Positions 1 through 6,164 of a DNA stretch of 9,790 nt are shown here, one piece after another. Location of the stretch: positions 1 through 9,790 of the forward strand of contig JALOMD010000050.1 of assembly GCA_025455595.1 (NCBI GenBank), read 5' to 3'. The stretch's first letter is position 1; every line of letters starts with the position of its first letter. The notes below the pieces were generated by a model. That model saw only the letters and a program-made list of their open reading frames with translations, did not search any database and was not told the origin of the DNA. The position numbers were made by a program, and so were the translations under genes. The stretch comes from Cytophagales bacterium. Its GTDB lineage: Bacteria; Bacteroidota; Bacteroidia; Cytophagales; 172606-1.

Positions 1-1065
1 TATTACCTGACGTTGAGTTTCCGGCTCAAGCAAAATGCGCCTTGGGCCGAGGCAGGCCACGAAGTGGCTTGGCACCAGTTCATGCTCAACGTGCCGCGCG
101 TGGCAGCAACTGCACCGGCGGTCAAACCGGAACCGCTGAAGGTGTTGCAGTTCCCGTCGCGCATTGAGGTGGTCGGCTCCGACTTTTCCATCAATTTCGA
201 CAAGAGCGTAGGGGCTTTGGCGGCGGCTCGTTACAAAGGACAGGAAATCATCAAGGGCCAGTTGCGGCCGCATTTCTGGCGGGTACCTACGGACAACGAC
301 GAAGGCGGCGGCGTTCCGTTCAGTTTTGCCGCCCGCTGGCGGGCCGTGGGCTTGGACAAAGCCGCCGCCACCGCCGAAAGCATCAACGTGGAGCAACTCA
401 ACCCGACGACGGTGCGCGTCACAGCCAATAACCGGGTGAACGCGAAGGAAAAACTACTGTTCCGCCAAAAAACCGTCTATACCATCTACGGCAGCGGCGA
501 TGTTTCGGTGGAAACCACTTATACGCCCGTGGGGCAAGTGCCGCCGCTGGCCCGCGTGGGCATGCAACTGTCCATGCCCGGCAGTTACAGCCAAATGCAG
601 TGGTACGGACGCGGCCCGCACGAAAGTTACTGGGATCGAAAGGAAGGTGCGCGGGTGGGGCGTTACGCAGGGAAAGTCACCGACCAGTATTTTAACTACC
701 TGATGGCGCAGGAAAATGGCAACAAAACTGACGTGCGTTGGGTGGCCGTGACCAACCCCGAAGGCGTGGGTTTGCTGGCCGTAGGCGAGCCGCTCCTGAA
801 CGTGAACGTCCGCGACTACACCGACGATGCCTTGCTGCGAGCCAAGACCACCCAAGAACTGACCCACGGCTCGGTTACGGTCGTGAACCTTGACTACCAG
901 CAGATGGGCCTCGGCGGTGACGACAGTTGGTCGCCGCGCACACACGCTGAGTATCAACTGCCTGCCAACACCTATACGTACCGTTTCCGCCTCCGTTTCA
1001 TAGACACAGCCAAAACCACTCCTGACGAAGCAGCCCGCACGCCGTTGCTGCCCGTCGGAAAGTGA
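1..1065 (+). CDS. Beta-galactosidase (GH2, LacZ type), C-terminal part, 5' end outside window
   Basis: This is the 3' end of a large glycoside hydrolase family 2 beta-galactosidase, which hydrolyses terminal beta-galactosides. The frame is open from base 1 and ends at TGA 1063-1065, so 354 codons are visible, about the last third of a roughly 1000-residue enzyme. The first visible residues (WAEAGHEVAWHQF) match the LacZ strand WSEAGHISAWQQW. The centre has the block WYGRGPHESYWDRK, and the end has MGLGGDDSWSP, whose Trp corresponds to Trp999 lining the E. coli sugar site. These belong to domains 4 and 5 (the small-chain fold); the catalytic barrel is upstream of the window. The tail after RFRLRFID is a short family-variable extension. 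No convincing intrinsic terminator follows the stop. Family assignment is firm; the natural substrate and cell location cannot be read from this part. Confidence 0.93.
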   Translation, partial: YYLTLSFRLKQNAPWAEAGHEVAWHQFMLNVPRVAATAPAVKPEPLKVLQFPSRIEVVGSDFSINFDKSVGALAAARYKGQEIIKGQLRPHFWRVPTDNDEGGGVPFSFAARWRAVGLDKAAATAESINVEQLNPTTVRVTANNRVNAKEKLLFRQKTVYTIYGSGDVSVETTYTPVGQVPPLARVGMQLSMPGSYSQMQWYGRGPHESYWDRKEGARVGRYAGKVTDQYFNYLMAQENGNKTDVRWVAVTNPEGVGLLAVGEPLLNVNVRDYTDDALLRAKTTQELTHGSVTVVNLDYQQMGLGGDDSWSPRTHAEYQLPANTYTYRFRLRFIDTAKTTPDEAARTPLLPVGK

Positions 1066-1178
1066 GGTCGTGTAACGCCTAATAATACTGATTTTGAATA
1101 ATGAATTGACTTAAAACTAATGGCTTGCGAATGTGTCAATACGCGGTCAATCTTCAAGTTTGGTATAATGTAGGCTGC

Positions 1179-1205
1179 CGTTTTGGGCAAAAAATGCCCA
1201 AAACG
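1179..1205. repeat. 27-bp palindrome, copy 1 (perfect arms)
   Basis: Left arm CGTTTTGGGCA, a spacer of five A, then the exact reverse complement of the arm. This is the cleanest form of the family found throughout the window. It lies between the beta-galactosidase end and the next gene, 150 bp before that gene's start. Confidence 0.9.
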
Positions 1206-1276
1206 CATAAGCTCAGTCCAAACAACAAACTGCCGAAGAAGCCAAACTACGGAAGAGGCTTTCCGCCGAAACGAAC

Positions 1277-1303
1277 CGTTTTCTTACATTCTTTGCCAAA
1301 ACG
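1277..1303. repeat. Possible decayed 27-bp palindrome
   Basis: CGTTTT at 1277-1282 and AAAACG at 1298-1303 keep the outer six base pairs and exactly the 27-bp length of the family, but the inner GGGCA arm is lost on the left and only GCC remains on the right. It may be a degenerate copy or a chance inverted repeat. Confidence 0.35.
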
Positions 1304-1354
1304 GCTTGTTTACATTCGCCCCGGCGTGGCACATATACCGCAAAAATCAGGTAT

Positions 1355-2029
1355 ATGCGCAAGTTCACATTTGGTCAATTGTTCTTTTTCCTTGTCGTGG
1401 CGGTGTCAGTTTCGGCCCAGTCGGTGCGGACATACGTGGTGACCAACGAAGGCGACACCGTGTATGCGTCCGTTCGGTTCAATGAACGGTTGGCTGACAA
1501 CAACCGTGAAGTGTTTGCCTTTGTGAACAGCCGCAATGTTCGCTACACGCCCGCCGACATCAAGGCGTATTACAACGGCTTGCAGGAATACGAAACCCGC
1601 AACCTCGGCGACGTACCAGTGTTTCTGCAACGGCACACCGCCGGGCAGGCCAGCCTCTACTACTGCGACGAGTCGGTTTTGGCCGACTTGATCAAGAACT
1701 ACCCCCGTTTGGGCGACCAAATCGGCTACGGGCTGAAAGACGCTTTGAAAGCCGCCTTTCATTCGAGCAAAGCCATTGCCGGTTTCAGCGGACGTGTACC
1801 GGTCATCACTGTCGAAGGCCGCAGCCTGCGCGTGTTCGACCCCAAAATGCCGCAACGCAAGCAAGAACTCGCCGACTTCTTTTACGACTACCCCGGCACC
1901 GAGTCGCTGTTGAGTCAAGAGCAACTCACGCCCGAATCGTACGAGCAACTGATCATGGCCTACAACCAGTGGAAGCCGCAAGCCTTGGCCCGTTTGGCCG
2001 AAAAGGAGAAAAACGCCACCGGCTTCTGA
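1355..2029 (+). CDS. Secreted protein of unknown function, 224 aa
   Basis: I do not recognise a named family. The ATG start is followed by a clear Sec signal peptide: MRK, a hydrophobic run (residues 4-17), and a likely cleavage after VSVSA at residue 21 (next residue Gln). The mature N-terminal part has the pattern YVVTNEGDTVYASVRF followed by FVNSRNVRYTPADIKAYY (residues about 27-68). This resembles a beta-rich stretch seen at the front of many secreted Bacteroidota hypotheticals, in which a 'G-DT' strand is followed by 'Y-P-DI'. The rest is mixed and probably helical, with many acidic, Tyr and Gln residues, and it ends in a charged tail. There is no second membrane segment, no lipobox Cys and no type IX sorting tail, so a periplasmic product is most likely. 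It stands alone, with long gaps on both sides, and I found no convincing promoter. Confidence 0.75.
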   Translation: MRKFTFGQLFFFLVVAVSVSAQSVRTYVVTNEGDTVYASVRFNERLADNNREVFAFVNSRNVRYTPADIKAYYNGLQEYETRNLGDVPVFLQRHTAGQASLYYCDESVLADLIKNYPRLGDQIGYGLKDALKAAFHSSKAIAGFSGRVPVITVEGRSLRVFDPKMPQRKQELADFFYDYPGTESLLSQEQLTPESYEQLIMAYNQWKPQALARLAEKEKNATGF

Positions 2030-2030
2030 T

Positions 2031-2072
2031 GAAGTACGATTTACGAGGTACGGTTTCAAATGAATGAATAAT
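2031..2072. repeat. Heptad-periodic tract A
   Basis: Six 7-bp units run from 1 nt after the upstream stop codon to the exact first base of the palindrome at 2073. The first units are GAAGTAC and GATTTAC; later ones drift to GGTTTCA and GAATAAT. The first 22 bp are identical to 6553-6574. Confidence 0.75.
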
Positions 2073-2099
2073 CGTTTTTGGGGAAAAATGCCTAAAACG
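2073..2099. repeat. 27-bp palindrome, copy 2 (variant)
   Basis: Length is conserved at 27 bp and the spacer is five A. The arms differ from the consensus at positions 7 (T), 10 (G), 11 (G) and 21 (T), so pairing is imperfect. It is flanked directly by heptad tracts on both sides. Confidence 0.75.
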
Positions 2100-2100
2100 C

Positions 2101-2163
2101 CTCCAGTCTTTTAATTTTCCAACCATCCAATCTTTTAAGTTTAACTCGCACTTCGCAATTCGC
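2101..2163. repeat. Heptad-periodic tract B
   Basis: Nine 7-bp units begin 2 nt after the palindrome, with cores such as TTTTCCA, then AACTCGC, ACTTCGC and AATTCGC at the end. The period is stable although the unit sequence changes along the tract. Confidence 0.6.
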
Positions 2164-2202
2164 CCCATAGCCGCCTGCTTCATTGCCCTCAAAGCAAAAA
2201 GA

Positions 2203-2236
2203 AAAACAGCGGTTGACTCTCTCAATCCGCCGTTTT
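2203..2236 (+). terminator. Possible terminator hairpin with U-rich tail
   Basis: AAAACAGCGG pairs with CCGCCGTTTT across a 14-nt loop with one A/C mismatch, and the right arm continues into GTTTT. It lies about 175 bp after the stop of the 224-residue protein gene, far for a terminator, so the call is tentative. Confidence 0.35.
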
Positions 2237-2251
2237 GTTTTCTCTGTCCGA

Positions 2252-2277
2252 AAGCCCGCCGTTGTTACGGCGGGCTT
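2252..2277. terminator. Strong GC-rich hairpin, possible terminator
   Basis: An 11-bp perfect stem (AAGCCCGCCGT with its complement) closes a TGTT loop. The A/T pairs at the base resemble bidirectional terminators, but no T-tract directly follows on either strand, so termination is not certain. Confidence 0.5.
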
Positions 2278-2407
2278 GGCTCGTTATCATAATTTTTACA
2301 GATTTTTATTGTCAGCATTTCCTTTGATAAACATCTGCCCGTCAGCGGTTTAATGGTTTTCGTTGACACGATTGCATTTTTGGCAGTTACAAAATGCCGT
2401 CCAAAAG

Positions 2408-2439
2408 TTGACTTTTACAAAAAAAGTTGCCTACCTTGG
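2408..2439 (+). promoter_or_regulatory. Possible Bacteroidota-type promoter for the 69-aa gene
   Basis: TTG at 2408-2410 and TACCTTGG at 2432-2439 are separated by 21 bp. This fits the TTG / TAnnTTTG promoter of this phylum with one mismatch in the downstream box. Transcription would start near 2445, leaving a leader of about 75 nt. Confidence 0.4.
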
Positions 2440-2520
2440 CTCTCTCCTTAGAAGAATGCAAATACAGCGAGCCAGCGGTTTTTAAAAGAAACGCAATCTT
2501 CACAAAAACTCCTTTTTTGC

Positions 2521-2730
2521 ATGGCAACTACTGCTCAAGAGTTGAAAGAAATCTGTTCGCGCATGGATCAAATGCGGAACTTGATCAATCAAAATCCTCG
2601 GCAAGCCACCGAGCTTTTCTACGAGCACCCCGAATTGTACGGCCAAATCAAGGAAATAGTAGCCCTGCTGCGCGAGTGGCAACAGGACATGACTGATGTC
2701 AACGTCCGCCGCACCAACCTTGACCTTTAG
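2521..2730 (+). CDS. Small helical protein of unknown function, 69 aa
   Basis: A complete small gene runs from ATG 2521 to TAG 2728-2730. I do not recognise the family. The product has no signal peptide or membrane segment and is dominated by charged and amide residues in an amphipathic pattern. Residues about 4-26 and 30-55 look like two long helices, with a turn near NQNPRQ, so a small helical hairpin or coiled coil is likely. It contains one Cys (residue 12). A plausible promoter lies about 80 bp upstream, and codon use resembles the neighbouring genes, which favours a real gene. It lies between two unrelated secreted proteins, and context gives no function. A start a few codons downstream (Met15 or Met18) cannot be ruled out. 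Confidence 0.65.
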   Translation: MATTAQELKEICSRMDQMRNLINQNPRQATELFYEHPELYGQIKEIVALLREWQQDMTDVNVRRTNLDL

Positions 2731-2804
2731 CCTTTCCCAAGCCAAACCCACTCTTTAAAAATGCGTTTTCTGATGGCTTTGTAAGAAAAGTCGTTTCTGT
2801 TTCG

Positions 2805-2835
2805 TTGACAATCAGCGGCATTTGGCGCAACTTTG
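2805..2835 (+). promoter_or_regulatory. Bacteroidota-type promoter for the type IX cargo-like gene
   Basis: TTG at 2805-2807, within TTGACA, and CAACTTTG at 2828-2835 are separated by 20 bp. The downstream box matches TAnnTTTG except for its first base. Transcription would start around 2840. This excludes the upstream TTG at 2822 as a start codon and supports the GTG at 2861. Confidence 0.5.
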
Positions 2836-2860
2836 CAGTCGCAAGTATCATTACGAAACC

Positions 2861-3706
2861 GTGACGCTGTTTTTCAACCACCTTAGTGTTACCCGCGCCA
2901 AGCCATGCTTGCTGCTCGGGCTGTTGTTGCTTTCGGCCCGTGTGTACGCCGGGCAGATCATCATTTCCGGGGTTTACCAAGGGAAAAACCTGTACGTGCA
3001 GAATCCGCTGTCGCCTGACAAAGTCGGTTTTTGCGCCAACGAGGTGTTCGTAAACGACAAAAAAACCATCTCAAACATCAAGCTCGGCTCGTTTGAGGTG
3101 GACTTGTCGTTTTTGGAAATCGGCGAATCCGTTACCGTACGCATCACGCACAAAGACGGTTGCGCCCCCAAGCTGCTCAATCCGCAGGTGTTGCGGCCCA
3201 GTGCGGGCTTTCAGATTGAAGACGTGCGGGTGCTGCTAAACAGCATCGAATGGAGCGTGGCAACCGAAAACAAGGACTTTGTATATAATCTGGAAAGCCT
3301 GCGCAACGGCAACTGGATTGTGCTGGCACAGGAAAAGGCCAAAGGCAGCGGAAACGCAGCTTACTCGGTGCCGATGGTACACCCGGCAGGCGAAAACCGC
3401 TACCGCATCCGGGCGCAAGACTTGAACAGCCACCAGATGTATTACAGCCGCATCGTCACCTTCGACCCGGACAAAGCCCCTGCGCCGCCGCCGGTCGTCG
3501 AGGAGCCGGAACCCATCACTTTCACGCCCAAGAACCCGAAAGACCTCATCACGCTGTCGGCGGATGCGGACTTTGAAATAACCGACAGCCGTAAGAAAAT
3601 AGTCGCCAAGGGCAAAGGCCGCCGCATCAGCGTGAAAACGCTGAAAGCCGGTAACTACCAGCTCAAAATCAACGAGCAACCGCTGGAGTCGTTTGTGAAA
3701 AAATAA
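2861..3706 (+). CDS. Secreted protein with Fn3-like domain and probable type IX sorting tail
   Basis: I start this at GTG 2861 (281 residues). No in-frame ATG exists, and the longer TTG start at 2822 lies inside the inferred promoter. From GTG the N-terminus is a good signal peptide: R12 and K14, then a Leu-rich core (17-24), with cleavage after VYA at residue 30. Residues about 32-107 form a beta-rich domain. Residues about 122-202 read like an Fn3-type module (IEWSVATENKDF then YRIRAQDLNS then YYSRIV), a pattern common in type IX secretion cargo. A Pro/Glu-rich linker follows at 202-218. The last ~50 residues (ITDSRKKIVAKGKG, ISVKTLKAGNYQLKIN, FVKK) match the style of the type A C-terminal sorting domain, in which a 'D-G--V' strand is followed by 'L-aG-Y-l-' and a basic end. 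I infer export to the cell surface by the type IX system. The ligand is unknown. The stop codon lies inside a 46-bp repeat. Confidence 0.75.
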   Translation: MTLFFNHLSVTRAKPCLLLGLLLLSARVYAGQIIISGVYQGKNLYVQNPLSPDKVGFCANEVFVNDKKTISNIKLGSFEVDLSFLEIGESVTVRITHKDGCAPKLLNPQVLRPSAGFQIEDVRVLLNSIEWSVATENKDFVYNLESLRNGNWIVLAQEKAKGSGNAAYSVPMVHPAGENRYRIRAQDLNSHQMYYSRIVTFDPDKAPAPPPVVEEPEPITFTPKNPKDLITLSADADFEITDSRKKIVAKGKGRRISVKTLKAGNYQLKINEQPLESFVKK

Positions 3707-3744
3707 GGGCCTCCCCCAACCCCCTCCCAAGGAGGGGGCTTTTT
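3699..3744. repeat. 46-bp inverted repeat, left copy
   Basis: This copy is a perfect inverted match to 3906-3951. It begins in the last Lys codon of the upstream gene and includes its TAA, then a C-rich stretch, a terminator hairpin and a T run. The same short sequence type is familiar from Bacteroidota intergenic regions; in translation it yields spurious peptides of the form KAPSLGGGWGR. Confidence 0.95.
3720..3744 (+). terminator. Intrinsic terminator after the type IX cargo-like gene
   Basis: CCCCCTCC pairs with GGAGGGGG over a CAA loop, followed by C and five T. The stem begins 14 nt after the stop codon. Spacing, stem strength and T-tract fit a rho-independent terminator. Confidence 0.85.
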
Positions 3745-3841
3745 GTTCCCTGACAAATGTGGCAGGATTCATCGCCCCGGAAGATTCGCGTATTTTGATT
3801 TACGGCTACCATCCCGGCTCTCCACAACTGATTTACCACCT

Positions 3842-3898
3842 ATAAACGCGACAAGCCGTTTTGAGCAAAAAATGCTCAAAACGGCTTGTCGCGTTTAT
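3842..3898. repeat. 57-bp perfect palindrome containing 27-bp palindrome copy 3
   Basis: Arms of 26 bp match perfectly around a spacer of five A. The inner 27 bp (3857-3883) are a family member in which position 8 is A and position 20 is T, a paired change that keeps symmetry. Only this copy has its symmetry extended by 15 bp on each side (ATAAACGCGACAAGC and its complement). It sits between the two convergent terminators. Confidence 0.92.
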
Positions 3899-3904
3899 CT
3901 GAAT

Positions 3905-3930
3905 AAAAAAGCCCCCTCCTTGGGAGGGGG
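3905..3930 (-). terminator. Intrinsic terminator after ftsH
   Basis: On the minus strand CCCCCTCC and GGAGGGGG close a CAA loop and are followed by C and six T. It is the mirror copy of the terminator at 3720-3744, and its stem also starts 14 nt from the ftsH stop. Confidence 0.85.
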
Positions 3931-3951
3931 TTGGGGGAGGCCCTTATTTTT
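3906..3951. repeat. 46-bp inverted repeat, right copy
   Basis: A perfect reverse complement of 3699-3744, it spans the ftsH stop codon (TAA on the minus strand, bases 3944-3946) and part of the last Lys codon. The two copies enclose 161 bp holding the 57-bp palindrome. Confidence 0.95.
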
Positions 3952-5995
3952 CCAGCGGCGCGGTGTTGCCTTCCATGTCGGGCACGCTGCCCGGCTCGCG
4001 GTGGACGGGGATGGTCACTTCCTCGTCTTCAGCTTCGCCGTTTTCCTTCTTGCCGTCGCCGTTCAGGTAGGCTTGGTAGGCGGTGGGCGCATCGAACGGA
4101 CGTTTGCCGATCAGGTTTTCCAAATCCGACTGGAAAATAATCTCGCGTTTCAGCAGTTCTTTCGCCAAAATCTCCAATTGTTCGCGTTTGGCCGTGAGCA
4201 GTTCCTTGGTGCGGTCGTAGGCCGCCTCGATAATCTTGCGCACCTCCTCGTCAATGGTCTTGCCCGTCTCTTCCGAGTACGGCTTGTTGAAATTGTACTC
4301 CGACTGCTTGGAGTCGTAGAACGAGATGTTACCGATCTTGTCGTTCATGCCATAGACGGTCACCATCGCATAAGCCATCTTGGTAATGTGCTCCAAGTCG
4401 CTCAACGCGCCGGTCGAGACCTTGCCAAAGGTGATTTCTTCGGCGGCGCGGCCGCCCAAGGTCATGCACATTTCGTCGAACAGTTGCTCGTAGGTGTACA
4501 GGAACTGCTCGCGGGGCAGGTATTGGGCGTAACCCAACGCCGCCACGCCGCGCGGCACAATGCTCACTTTCACCAGCGGGTTGGCGTGTTCCAAAAACCA
4601 AGCCGACACCGCATGGCCCGCCTCGTGGTAAGCCACGATTTTCTTTTCCTCGGGCGAAATGAGCTTGTTTTTCTTTTCCAAACCGCCGATCACCCGGTCA
4701 ACGGCATCCTGAAAATCCTGCATGTCAACCGATGCCTTGCCACGGCGGGCGGCAATCAGGGCGGCCTCGTTGCAGACGTTGGCGATTTCGGCCCCGGCGA
4801 AGCCCGGCGTTTGGGCGGCCAGTTTCTTAGGCTCCACTTCGGCATTGAGTTTCAGCGGCTTCAGGTGAACCTTGAAGATGGCTTCGCGGCCGTTGAGGTC
4901 GGGTTTGTCAATGCTGATTTGCCGGTCGAAACGGCCGGGACGCATCAAGGCCGAATCGAGCACGTCGGGGCGGTTAGTGGCCGCCAAGATGATAACGCCC
5001 GAGTCGGTGGCGAAGCCGTCCATTTCCACCAGCAGCGAGTTCAGCGTGTTTTCGCGTTCGTCGTTGGCACCGGGCATGGAGCCGCGTCCGCGCGAACGGC
5101 CGATTGCATCAATCTCGTCAATGAAAATGATACACGGGGCTTTTTCCTTGGCTTGCTTGAACAAGTCGCGCACCCGCGCCGCACCCACGCCCACGAACAT
5201 CTCCACGAAGTCGGAGCCGGACAGCGAGAAGAACGGAACGTTGGCCTCGCCGGCCACGGCCTTGGCGAGCAGCGTCTTCCCCGTGCCGGGCGAGCCGACC
5301 AGCAACGCGCCTTTCGGGATTTTGCCGCCGAGGTCGGTGAATTTCTTCGGGTTTTTCAGGAACTCGACGATTTCCTTGATTTCTTCCTTGGCTTCGTCAA
5401 GCCCGGCCACGTCGTTGAAAGTTATTTTCACCTTGTTCTCGGCATCGAAGAGCGTGGCTCGCGACCGACCGATGTTGAAAATCTGGCCGCCCGGGCCGCC
5501 CGTCGCCACGCGACGCATGATCATCCACAAGCCCACCATCATCAGGATGAACAGGCCCCAGTAGAGCAGTCCGCCAGTGATGTCGGTGCGGGGGTCGATT
5601 TTATAGTTGAAGCCCGGCATCCGTTTTTCGAGTTCGTTCTCAAAATCCTTGGCCTCCGATATGTAGAACTGGAAGTGCGGCCCGCCGGATCGGGGCGAGA
5701 ACAAACTCGGCTTCGGGATGCGGTCGCGGTATTTGATGTTGCGCAGTGCTTCGTCTTTCAGGGTCACTTCCACCGCTTTCTGGTTCGGCAAAATCACCAC
5801 GTCTTGCAAGTCGCCTTCTTCAGCCATTTTCCAGAACTCATTCTTGGTAATCATGCGGGGGTCGTTGCCGCCTCTCAGAATGGTGAAGATGGCCAACATG
5901 ACCAACCCCACCACTACCCAGATTTGGTAACCCGGCCGTTGCGGAACTTTGGGAAGCATGGGCTTGCGGCCGTTTTTCTCTTGGTTTTCGTTCAT
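3944..5995 (-). CDS. ftsH: ATP-dependent zinc metalloprotease FtsH
   Basis: This is a membrane-anchored AAA+ protease that unfolds and degrades membrane and cytosolic proteins as a hexamer. The 683 residues show the full family layout. They comprise transmembrane segment 1 (about 23-40), a periplasmic domain (41-140), transmembrane segment 2 (142-160), and an AAA domain with Walker A GSPGTGKT (234-241) and Walker B IIFIDE (ending D293-E294). The pore loop MFVG is at 266-269, and the second region of homology (NRPDVLDSALMRPGRFDR, 341-358) has Arg fingers R355 and R358. The zinc site is HEAGH (457-461), with Asp533 as the likely third ligand. The acidic C-terminal tail (from about 645) is variable in the family. 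Walker A has Ser where GPPGTGKT is usual, a tolerated change. rsfS lies 162 bp upstream on the same strand. The ATG start gives a normal charged cytosolic N-terminus. Confidence 0.97.
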   Translation of the reverse strand: MNENQEKNGRKPMLPKVPQRPGYQIWVVVGLVMLAIFTILRGGNDPRMITKNEFWKMAEEGDLQDVVILPNQKAVEVTLKDEALRNIKYRDRIPKPSLFSPRSGGPHFQFYISEAKDFENELEKRMPGFNYKIDPRTDITGGLLYWGLFILMMVGLWMIMRRVATGGPGGQIFNIGRSRATLFDAENKVKITFNDVAGLDEAKEEIKEIVEFLKNPKKFTDLGGKIPKGALLVGSPGTGKTLLAKAVAGEANVPFFSLSGSDFVEMFVGVGAARVRDLFKQAKEKAPCIIFIDEIDAIGRSRGRGSMPGANDERENTLNSLLVEMDGFATDSGVIILAATNRPDVLDSALMRPGRFDRQISIDKPDLNGREAIFKVHLKPLKLNAEVEPKKLAAQTPGFAGAEIANVCNEAALIAARRGKASVDMQDFQDAVDRVIGGLEKKNKLISPEEKKIVAYHEAGHAVSAWFLEHANPLVKVSIVPRGVAALGYAQYLPREQFLYTYEQLFDEMCMTLGGRAAEEITFGKVSTGALSDLEHITKMAYAMVTVYGMNDKIGNISFYDSKQSEYNFNKPYSEETGKTIDEEVRKIIEAAYDRTKELLTAKREQLEILAKELLKREIIFQSDLENLIGKRPFDAPTAYQAYLNGDGKKENGEAEDEEVTIPVHREPGSVPDMEGNTAPLEK

Positions 5996-6014
5996 TATTG
6001 CGGTTATTAATTAA

Positions 6015-6098
6015 CGGGTTGAAAAGTTAAAAGGTTGGAGGATTACAGGTTCAAGGTTGCAAGTTGAAAAGTTGCCGATTCGGAAGTTCAAGGCCATG
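6015..6098. repeat. Heptad-periodic tract C, upstream of ftsH
   Basis: Twelve 7-bp units fit between 6015 and the palindrome at 6099; the clearest run is TTACAGG, TTCAAGG, TTGCAAG, TTGAAAA. Read in the ftsH direction it is a C/A/T-rich AACCTTN-like tract ending about 19 nt before the ftsH ATG, much like the tract in front of ahcY. Confidence 0.65.
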
Positions 6099-6125
6099 CG
6101 TTTTAGGCAAAATTTGCCCAAAACG
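6099..6125. repeat. 27-bp palindrome, copy 4
   Basis: The right arm is the perfect consensus; the left arm has A at position 7. The spacer is AAATT. It lies in the rsfS-ftsH gap, next to heptad tract C. Confidence 0.85.
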
Positions 6126-6132
6126 GCATTGG

Positions 6133-6164
6133 CTCATTTACTCACTTGCTCACTCACTCATTCA
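6133..6164. repeat. Octad tandem repeat overlapping the rsfS 3' end
   Basis: Four 8-bp units (CTCATTTA, CTCACTTG, then CTCACTCA and CTCATTCA) run up to and through the rsfS stop codon (6158-6160) and into its last two codons. Here the period is 8, not 7. Confidence 0.65.

Larger units (their letters stand above)
2030..2520. other. 491-bp intergenic region, repeat-rich
   Basis: I see no gene here. In order it holds a heptad tract, a 27-bp palindrome, a second heptad tract, two hairpins that could end transcription (2203-2236 and 2252-2277), an AT-rich stretch, a small inverted repeat (GCATTTT at 2374-2380 with AAAATGC at 2391-2397), and a possible promoter for the 69-residue gene. Confidence 0.7.

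Noticed and set aside
1164..1169. TATAAT box, possible sigma70-type promoter
   Set aside because: No -35 partner lies at the right spacing, no gene starts within a sensible distance, and this group uses a different promoter consensus.
1179..1205. Ordinary rho-independent terminator as the explanation of the 27-bp element
   Set aside because: On either strand the T run is on the 5' side of the stem and A follows the 3' side, the reverse of a terminator; several copies also lie in leaders or next to an existing terminator.
1406..2059. A 217-codon minus-strand open frame over the secreted 224-residue protein
   Set aside because: The plus-strand frame has a clear signal peptide and a clean start; the minus frame looks like its shadow.
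2822..2860. TTG start at 2822 for the type IX cargo-like protein
   Set aside because: It precedes the inferred transcription start, overlaps the CAACTTTG box, and would bury the signal peptide behind 13 extra residues.
3743..6010. A 755-codon open frame on the plus strand across ftsH
   Set aside because: It is antisense to a complete ftsH with all motifs intact, includes the repeat-derived peptide KAPSLGGGWGR, and shows no recognisable domain; long antisense frames are common with this codon bias.
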